From positions 1 to 29,941 of the forward strand of contig NZ_CALKTQ010000158.1 of NCBI RefSeq assembly GCF_937997465.1: 29,941 bases of DNA, in the 5' to 3' direction. This DNA is from an uncultured Campylobacter sp. Lineage in GTDB: Bacteria; Campylobacterota; Campylobacteria; Campylobacterales; Campylobacteraceae. A program made the position numbers and the translations under genes. This document shows, one piece after another, positions 24,506 through 29,941 of the stretch. The notes below the pieces were generated by a model that ran no database searches, had not been told where the DNA came from, and was given only the letters and a program-made list of their open reading frames with translations. Every line of letters starts with the position of its first letter. The first letter of the stretch is position 1.

Positions 24506-25786
24506 ATGACAAATCAAACAACGATAAAGTGCCCAAACTGTGGGTGTGAAATAGATATAAATGACGCCTTATATCATCAGTTAGAAGGTAAATATAAAGG
24601 TGAATACCTGGCCCAAAAGAAGCAGCTTGAAGCCGAACTTGAGGCTAAAAGGAAGGAGCAGGAGGCTTATTTTGAGAGTTTAAGAACAAAAGAACAGCAA
24701 CTGCAAGATCAAAAAGAGAAATTTGAGGAAGAAATCAAAAAAGCTACGCAAATACAGCTAAAAATGGAAAGAGCAAGACTTCAAGAGGAGCTGCGAAAAG
24801 AGATACTTGACGAGCAAAATGAGTCGGTGGCACTCTTGCAAAAACAGCTTGAAGAGAAGTCAAATCAAGTAAAAGAGCTAAATATTACAAAGGCTCAAAT
24901 TTTGCAGCTTCAAAGGGAAAAAGAGGAGATGGAGTCTGCCATAACCGCAAAGGCTGAGCTAGCATTAAATGAAAAGCTAAAAGAAGAAAAAGAGAAGATA
25001 CAAAAGGCTGCAGATGAGCAAAATGAGCTTAAGTTTAGACAAAAAGAGGAACAGCTAAAACAGCTTCAAGAGCAACTTCAAATAGCCCAAAGAAAGGCCG
25101 AGCAAGGCAGCATGCAGCTTCAAGGCGAGGTACAGGAGCTCGCGATAGAAGAGTGGCTGAGGGAGAAATTTCCATTTGATACTATTGATGAGATCAAAAA
25201 AGGTGCGAGAGGCGCTGACTGCGTACAGATCGTGCATACAAGGGAGTCTCAAAATTGTGGAACGATATATTATGAAAGCAAGAGAACAAAAGAATTCCAA
25301 AGATCTTGGATAGAGAAATTTAAGGCTGACATGAGAGAAAAGGGCGCTGATATCGGTGTCATAGTTACTGATGCTATGCCAAGTGATATGCAAAGGATGG
25401 GGCTATATGAAGGTGTTTGGATCTGCACGTTTGAGGAATTTAAAGGCTTAAGCGCTGTTTTAAGAGAACAACTCATAAGGATACACCACGTCTTGATCGC
25501 GCAAGAGAACAAAAGCGACAAGATGAGCTTGCTCTATCACTTTTTAACCAGCAATGAATTTAAAATGCAAATAGAAGCGATAGTAGAGGCATTTTCAACC
25601 ATGCAAAGCGACCTAGATAGTGAAAAGCGCGCAATGCAAAAGATATGGAAGCAAAGAGAAAAGCAGATAGAAAAAGTGTTAAATAACACCATAAATATGT
25701 ACAGCTCTATAAAAGGTATCGCTGGAAATGCAGTGGCAAATATAAAAGCTCTGGAGCTGCCATATAATGGTGATACGCATGAGTAA
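24506..25786 (+). CDS. DUF2130 protein: zinc finger, coiled coil and PD-(D/E)XK-like domain
   Basis: Protein of 426 residues recognised as DUF2130. Order: an N-terminal zinc-ribbon half CPNCGCEID (9-17), a long glutamate/lysine/glutamine-rich coiled coil (about 35-205), then the core with ARGADCVQIV (Asp238) and YYESKRTKEF (Glu257, Lys259), which fits a restriction-endonuclease-like PD-(D/E)XK fold; a second, shorter helical region closes the protein. Probably a DNA- or complex-associated nuclease-like protein with an elongated oligomeric stalk; activity is unproven. The ribosome binding site is GGAGGTG. It is co-transcribed with the 298-residue gene upstream and ends at a hairpin terminator three bases after the stop codon. 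Confidence 0.85.
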   Translation: MTNQTTIKCPNCGCEIDINDALYHQLEGKYKGEYLAQKKQLEAELEAKRKEQEAYFESLRTKEQQLQDQKEKFEEEIKKATQIQLKMERARLQEELRKEILDEQNESVALLQKQLEEKSNQVKELNITKAQILQLQREKEEMESAITAKAELALNEKLKEEKEKIQKAADEQNELKFRQKEEQLKQLQEQLQIAQRKAEQGSMQLQGEVQELAIEEWLREKFPFDTIDEIKKGARGADCVQIVHTRESQNCGTIYYESKRTKEFQRSWIEKFKADMREKGADIGVIVTDAMPSDMQRMGLYEGVWICTFEEFKGLSAVLREQLIRIHHVLIAQENKSDKMSLLYHFLTSNEFKMQIEAIVEAFSTMQSDLDSEKRAMQKIWKQREKQIEKVLNNTINMYSSIKGIAGNAVANIKALELPYNGDTHE

Positions 25787-25788
25787 AT

Positions 25789-25812
25789 AAAGAGCGTTTC
25801 AAAACGCTCTTT
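25789..25812 (+). terminator. Hairpin terminator after the DUF2130 gene
   Basis: AAAGAGCGTTT (25789-25799) and AAACGCTCTTT (25802-25812) form a perfect 11-bp inverted repeat two bases apart, just after the stop codon. The distal end of the stem supplies three T, followed by ATAAATT; no long T-run. It separates two transcription units. Confidence 0.75.
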
Positions 25813-25858
25813 ATAAATTAACCTTTCACAACAAATTTCCCAAATTTTTATAATTATG

Positions 25859-25890
25859 GACATAAAAATGTCTTTTATGCCAAGTAAAAT
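25859..25890 (+). promoter_or_regulatory. Promoter with GACA/TGTC operator (site 7)
   Basis: GACAT (25859-25863), AAAA, ATGTC (25868-25872), a perfect 5-bp-arm repeat with T instead of the last C, then after TGTCT and eleven bases TAAAAT (25885-25890), 30 bases before the GTG start at 25921. Confidence 0.7.
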
Positions 25891-25920
25891 AGCTTCAAAC
25901 AAAAGCAAAAGGAGCTTGTC

Positions 25921-27954
25921 GTGGAAAAAGAGATTTTTTACGTAGATAGCGAGATATATGAGCTTACAACACTTTGGATACTTCGTGCTATTTTTAATCT
26001 CGGAGGAGAAAGAGAGTTGCTAAGAAGCAGATATGATGATGTTTTAGAGTTTTTGGGTATCGAATCAAAAGAGCCCAAAGAAGAAGATATCCAAGGTCTT
26101 AAAAACAGACTTGAAATTCTTGAAAAAAGTCAAATTTCATGCAAGCTAAAAGATCTTGAACACAACCTAAATTTACTTCAAGCAAATTTAGGTCTAAATA
26201 GTGCCGAGAGAGATATTTTGAGATTTGTTGCGATCATGTACAACTATGAAGTGATATCTAATGCTTGCAGTTTACTAGGAGATCTAAACAACATACAAGC
26301 CACAAAAGCCATCTCAAAGATACTAAATTTAAACTTTGGCGATGTTCAAAAGGCCTTTAGAAAAGATGGAGTCTTTGCCAAGACTTCGATAATAAGACTA
26401 GACACTAATACGCATAATCTAAAATATAAAATCGATGTCATAAACAATAACTTTATGGGTGATTTGTTTGTTAAATGTGAAAGCATGGACGAGATATTTG
26501 AAAGTGCGGTAAAGCCATGTAGCAAGACAAATTTAAATACAAAAAACTACCCACACATAAAAGAAGATGTGAAAATCTTACTTTCGTTTTTAAAAAGTGC
26601 CGTTAGCAAAAAACAAAAAGGAGTAAATGTGCTCCTATATGGCTCAGCAGGAACTGGCAAAACTGAGCTTAGCAAAGTGATAGCTAGTGAGCTAAATTTG
26701 AAGCTTTATGAAGTAGCTTATGATGACGGAGATGGATATGCAAATGAGTATCAAAGATTAAGATCGTATTGTCTTGCACAAAGTGTATTGTCTGCTGGAT
26801 CAAATTTATTGATGTATGACGAAGCAGAAGATATATTCAACACAAGAAACGACGAAAAAAGACAGTACGGCAAAGCCTTTATAAACAGATCTCTCGAGAC
26901 TAACGAGCTGCCTACTATCTGGATAACAAATAATATTTATGATATGGATGACGCCGTGGTTAGAAGGTTTAACCTAGCAATAGAGATAGGCATACCAACT
27001 GAAAATGTGCGAGCAAAGATCATAAAACAATATAGCGAAAATTTGATAGATGATAAACTCATAAAAAAGCTAGCTAAAAATCAGTTTATAGCTCCAGCAC
27101 TCATCAGTAACGCAAGCGCTGTCGTCTCAAATTTAAACACAAAAGACAAAAACAAAGCTTTTGAGCGAGTGATAAACAACACTCTAAAAGCACAAGGCTA
27201 TGGTGAGATAAAAAAAGATGCGAAAAAAGAAAAAGTAAAAACAAAAGATGATCTGCCAAGTAGCTACGATCCAAATTTTGTAAACACGGACTGCGATCTA
27301 AATGAGCTAATGCAGGGGATAAAAGCAAGCAAAAATGCTAGAATTTGTCTTTATGGTGTGCCAGGAACTGGCAAAAGCGCCTATGCTAAATTTATCGCCA
27401 AAAGCCTAAGAAGGCCTATAATCATCAAAAAAGGTAGCGATCTTTTGTCTATGTGGGTCGGAGGAAACGAACAAAACATAGCGGAGGCTTTTAAAGAAGC
27501 CAAAGATAAAAAAGCAGTGCTAGTTTTTGACGAAGTAGATAGCTTTTTGCAAGATAGAAGTAGTGTGTCTCATAACTGGGAGATAACCCTAGTAAATGAG
27601 ATGCTTGTACAAATGGAGAGCTTTGATGGCATCTTTATCGCCACAACGAATTTGATCGACAACCTAGATAAAGCCTGTCTTAGAAGATTTGATCTAAAAC
27701 TCGAGTTTGGCTACTTGCTGCCGGAGCAAGCGCGAAATTTGTTTAAAAAAGAGTGTGCCTTACTAAAAGTCAAATTTGACGAAAATACAGCCAAAAAAGT
27801 TTCAAATTTAGGCTTGCTAGCGCCAGGAGACTTTGCCAGTGTGAGAAGACAAGCTAAATTTAGACCTATAAAAAATAGCGACGACTTTTATCAAAGGTTA
27901 GAGCTTGAAGTCGCTCTAAAAAAAGAATCAAAAAGCGTGAAGATAGGGTTTTAG
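25921..27954 (+). CDS. Tandem AAA+ ATPase
   Basis: Protein of 677 residues with two AAA+ modules. First: Walker A GSAGTGKT (241-248), Walker B YDEAED (299-304), sensor WITNN (334-338), RR (348-349). Second: Walker A GVPGTGKS (479-486), Walker B VFDEVD (535-540), sensor ATTN (574-577), RR (588-589). About 200 helical N-terminal residues precede them. Such tandem AAA+ proteins form hexameric remodelling or unfolding machines. No protease domain is fused and no partner gene is adjacent. The start is a GTG with AAGGAG six bases upstream. It is the only gene of its transcription unit, from the operator-type promoter to the hairpin at 27969. Whether it belongs to a defence system is unknown. Confidence 0.85.
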   Translation: MEKEIFYVDSEIYELTTLWILRAIFNLGGERELLRSRYDDVLEFLGIESKEPKEEDIQGLKNRLEILEKSQISCKLKDLEHNLNLLQANLGLNSAERDILRFVAIMYNYEVISNACSLLGDLNNIQATKAISKILNLNFGDVQKAFRKDGVFAKTSIIRLDTNTHNLKYKIDVINNNFMGDLFVKCESMDEIFESAVKPCSKTNLNTKNYPHIKEDVKILLSFLKSAVSKKQKGVNVLLYGSAGTGKTELSKVIASELNLKLYEVAYDDGDGYANEYQRLRSYCLAQSVLSAGSNLLMYDEAEDIFNTRNDEKRQYGKAFINRSLETNELPTIWITNNIYDMDDAVVRRFNLAIEIGIPTENVRAKIIKQYSENLIDDKLIKKLAKNQFIAPALISNASAVVSNLNTKDKNKAFERVINNTLKAQGYGEIKKDAKKEKVKTKDDLPSSYDPNFVNTDCDLNELMQGIKASKNARICLYGVPGTGKSAYAKFIAKSLRRPIIIKKGSDLLSMWVGGNEQNIAEAFKEAKDKKAVLVFDEVDSFLQDRSSVSHNWEITLVNEMLVQMESFDGIFIATTNLIDNLDKACLRRFDLKLEFGYLLPEQARNLFKKECALLKVKFDENTAKKVSNLGLLAPGDFASVRRQAKFRPIKNSDDFYQRLELEVALKKESKSVKIGF

Positions 27955-28008
27955 GGATAATCCCTAACGAGGTATTTTTGTCTGACTTGTCAGACAAAAA
28001 GTATCCTC
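27952..28008 (+). terminator. Two hairpins at and after the AAA+ stop codon
   Basis: The first, TAGGGAT (27952-27958) and ATCCCTA (27960-27966), includes the stop codon, but with a one-base centre. The second, larger one has TTTTTGTCTGAC (27975-27986), two bases, GTCAGACAAAAA (27989-28000), a perfect 12-bp repeat extended outward by GAGG/CCTC with small bulges. It probably acts as a terminator, though the T-run lies inside the stem. The rest of the gap to 28147 shows nothing recognisable. Confidence 0.55.
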
Positions 28009-28147
28009 GCCCATATGAAATACAAGATGGCTTTTTGATAGATAATATCATATGTAAGCTAATAGTGAGCTGGTTATGAATTTTGCTTTTTATTCTCTAT
28101 TGATCCATTTAAGACAAGCTAAAGAATATATGGTGAAATCTTAAAAA

Positions 28148-28432
28148 CTATTGCACAAAATTTACATCCAGCCTATATCCAGCAGCATTTGCATAGGCAT
28201 TTAAAGTAGAGATTGTTGGGGAAATTTTAGAGTTTAGGCTCTCTAGTCTTGAGATGTTGCTTTTACTAGTATTCATTCTGTTAGCTATCTCTTCTTGAGT
28301 CAGATTTGCCGCTTTTCTGATCTTAATAAGCTTTAACTTTAAATCAAATTCAACTTCAAGTTTATCGTATTCTTTTTTTACCTCGCTTCTTTTTAGAGCT
28401 TTTTCTTTAAAGTCCTCAAAAGTTGGTCTCAT
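28148..28432 (-). CDS. XRE-family antitoxin (HigA-like)
   Basis: Small HTH protein of 94 residues. The Cro/C1-type helix-turn-helix is clear: LTQEEIANRMNTSKSNISRL (44-63). The N-terminal 40 residues are charged and helical, and the C-terminus ends in YRLDVNFVQ, as in antitoxins of the HigA group. It overlaps the toxin gene by four bases (ATGA), with the toxin first, which is the HigBA order. It is expected to neutralise the toxin and to repress the pair by binding the inverted repeat upstream of the toxin gene. Confidence 0.85.
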   Translation of the reverse strand: MRPTFEDFKEKALKRSEVKKEYDKLEVEFDLKLKLIKIRKAANLTQEEIANRMNTSKSNISRLESLNSKISPTISTLNAYANAAGYRLDVNFVQ

Positions 28433-28758
28433 CTTATCTCCTTTGCTCTTTGTATGATGATCTTCATATCTTTTTTAGGGATAGCGTCTGATTTTTTAAT
28501 GAGCGTATGCAAAATCACTATTTCTCTATTTATGACATTTACAAAGACACTTCTTGCGATACCTTCTTTGCCTTTTGCCCTAAACTCAAATAGTCCATCG
28601 CCAAGAGGTGCGCTATGAGGTCTGCCTAAATTTGGTCCAATCTCCCTAGCCATTTCAAGTATGCGAAGTAAATTAGCCAAAATAGTATCTGGTAAAGACA
28701 GTGTCTCGTCTTCAACACTCTTATCATAAAATGTGATTTTCCATAATTGCTCTTTCAT
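28429..28758 (-). CDS. RelE/HigB-like toxin (phage-derived Gp49-like family)
   Basis: Protein of 109 residues with the pattern of Gp49-like HigB toxins: PLGDGLFEFR (51-60), GIARSVFV (67-74), VILHTLIKKSDAIPKKDM (81-98) and a helical C-terminus. These are ribosome-dependent mRNA interferases or close relatives. Transcribed first, followed by the XRE antitoxin in a four-base overlap. No ribosome binding site is visible before the ATG, and the predicted -10 box is only nine bases upstream, so the message may be leaderless or nearly so. Confidence 0.85.
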   Translation of the reverse strand: MKEQLWKITFYDKSVEDETLSLPDTILANLLRILEMAREIGPNLGRPHSAPLGDGLFEFRAKGKEGIARSVFVNVINREIVILHTLIKKSDAIPKKDMKIIIQRAKEIR

Positions 28759-28767
28759 GCCAGCTAT

Positions 28768-28803
28768 ATTATCATATTTGATAACTTATTGTCAAATATG
28801 ATA
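28768..28803 (-). promoter_or_regulatory. Promoter and operator of the toxin-antitoxin pair
   Basis: TATCATATTTGA (28770-28781) and TCAAATATGATA (28792-28803) form a perfect 12-bp inverted repeat with a ten-base spacer. On the minus strand TTGACA (28795-28790), 16 bases and GATAAT (28773-28768) form a good promoter lying within the repeat, so antitoxin binding would block it. This fits autoregulation. Confidence 0.75.
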
Positions 28804-29110
28804 ACTTTTTAAGAACGCTCACTCTTCCACTCCTTGATAAAATTTACCTCTTCAACTAGATCCTTTAGAATTTTTTAGAGTTATTGACTCATCGTAAGTG
28901 CTTACAGCGTTCTTTGTTAGGTTTAATATCACAATTACTAGCTAGAATAATTTTTATTTTAAAAAACTAATACCGATTTTTCTTCGTTAAACCAGTTTTT
29001 CAAATATTATGAAATTTTAGACACTATCCGATTTTTGTTTTTCTCATTCTGCAAAGATATACCTCTATCCTTTAGGCAACTCTTGTTCTATTTGGTTTAT
29101 CTTACTCATA
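28804..29110 (-). other. Intergenic stretch with possible gene remnants
   Basis: About 310 bases with no intact gene. On the minus strand an ATG at 29109 opens MSKINQIEQELPKG, which stops after 14 codons, and near 28811-28870 a frame reads ILKDLVEEVNFIKEWKSERS before a stop, with NLTKNAVSTYDESITL in another frame just before it. These could be the two ends of a decayed gene, but the evidence is only that they look protein-like. No RNA gene was recognised. Confidence 0.25.
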
Positions 29111-29119
29111 CATAAATCC

Positions 29120-29941
29120 CTAATACAAAAATCCAAACAGCCAAAGTGAAATTTTGTTTCTCACCCCAACTTCAATATCATCTGCTGCTATATATGAATT
29201 TGGCATATCTTTTATCTGCTCAAAGCCTTTTTTGGCTCCACCTATTTCAAAGGTAAAATTATTACCAACCATAAAGTCACCATTTTTGCCTGAGTAAATT
29301 TCGGTGATATTTCCAAGCTGATTGACAAAGAATGTCTCTCTAACATTTCCTATATCTGGGCTATTTATATACATTAAATTTGTATTTTCAAGGTAAATTT
29401 TGTCTGCCTTATCCATATTTTTTATAGCTAGCTCACTTTTCATTAAAAGCCTTATAAGTCCAGCGCTATCAAGCATAGCAAGATACTCTTTTAGCGTCCT
29501 ATCATCCCTTATATCAACAAGCGATTTTAGGCTTGAGTAGTTTGGCTGATATGGGACGTTTGTGCTTATGGCATGAGTTAAGATCTTTAGCTTTCTTGCA
29601 GTGTTGCCGTTTAAATTTGGATATATACTTAAAAGATCGCTATCTATCGTAGCTTCTATGCTTTGTCTTAGGGTCTGATAAAAGGCGGTATCATTTGGCA
29701 TATCATTATAGTATGGGTAGTAACCCACCTTTAGATACTCTCTAAAAAGCTTAATAACTGCTAGCTCTTTTTGTTTTAAAGTATTAATGATATCAACAGC
29801 TATCTCCTGATGGTTTGTAAGTAAATTTGCAAGCTCAATAGCTTCTAAATTTATACCATACCTTAGCCCTAGATACTCCCTAAAACTCATTCCAATCATC
29901 TTATATACTATCGCTCTTCTGCTTAGATCATGAGAGCTTTT
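29120..29941 (-). CDS. ATPase of the AAA_14/DUF4143 family (N-terminus outside window)
   Basis: C-terminal 273 codons of a gene that enters from beyond the window. The frame continues past the first ATG (29899) into the edge, reading SSHDLSRRAIVYKMIGMSFREYLGLR, the junction between the AAA_14 ATPase core and the DUF4143 part in this family. DUF4143-type features follow: a helical region, SLVDIRDDRTLKEYLAMLDS (an HTH-like stretch) and a C-terminal nuclease-like fold with NFTFEIGGAKKGFEQI, where E-x-x-x-K sits in place of the usual E-x-K. Members are poorly characterised. The last base of the stop is at 29120. Walker motifs must lie outside the window. Confidence 0.85.
   Translation of the reverse strand, partial: KSSHDLSRRAIVYKMIGMSFREYLGLRYGINLEAIELANLLTNHQEIAVDIINTLKQKELAVIKLFREYLKVGYYPYYNDMPNDTAFYQTLRQSIEATIDSDLLSIYPNLNGNTARKLKILTHAISTNVPYQPNYSSLKSLVDIRDDRTLKEYLAMLDSAGLIRLLMKSELAIKNMDKADKIYLENTNLMYINSPDIGNVRETFFVNQLGNITEIYSGKNGDFMVGNNFTFEIGGAKKGFEQIKDMPNSYIAADDIEVGVRNKISLWLFGFLY

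Noticed and set aside
1..29941. Prophage, integrative element or CRISPR array
   Set aside because: No integrase, structural, packaging or transposase gene, no tRNA or attachment repeats, and no regularly spaced repeats with spacers were seen. The repeated motif is a promoter element, not a CRISPR repeat.

Overview
The window is AT-rich and coding-dense, with many AAATTT-type words, short intergenic gaps and AGGAG-type ribosome binding sites. This style, together with the protein families present, suggests a Campylobacterota bacterium, most likely a Campylobacter outside the C. jejuni group. No tRNA, rRNA, insertion sequence, integrase, phage structural gene or CRISPR array was seen. The region reads as an accessory, defence-island-like stretch in which nucleases and NTPases dominate.

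Positions 1-10380 (minus strand) hold one tightly coupled five-gene operon: an SNF2-type helicase with a PLD-like N-terminus, a DUF4391 protein, an AAA ATPase fused to a TOPRIM/DUF4435-like domain (resembling a fused PARIS AriA-AriB or an OLD nuclease), a Type III methyltransferase (mod) and a Type III restriction subunit (res, cut by the window start). Gaps are 11 and 12 bases or the reading frames overlap, so the ATPase-TOPRIM gene is built into the restriction-modification operon.

Positions 10598-28010 hold a mosaic of mostly unfamiliar genes: an apparently frameshifted gene, a Cas4-like/DEDD exonuclease fusion, two paralogous PD-(D/E)XK nucleases, a sirtuin-WYL regulator-Fic-metallophosphoesterase operon, an HNH protein, an agmatine deiminase-like enzyme, several helical-repeat or unknown proteins, a coiled-coil DUF2130 nuclease-like protein and a tandem AAA+ ATPase.

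The most striking feature is that almost every transcription unit in this second region starts with the same promoter architecture: an inverted repeat GACA-N5/6-TGTCC (or a close variant), 11 bases, then a TATAAT-like -10 box. I found it at seven places, three of them bidirectional, plus a degenerate version in front of the WYL regulator. This suggests a shared regulon. The WYL protein is the obvious candidate regulator, but that link is inference.

Positions 28148-29941 hold a HigBA-like toxin-antitoxin pair with a perfect 12-bp inverted-repeat operator over its promoter, a 316-base stretch with possible gene debris, and the C-terminal part of an AAA_14/DUF4143 ATPase that runs off the window.
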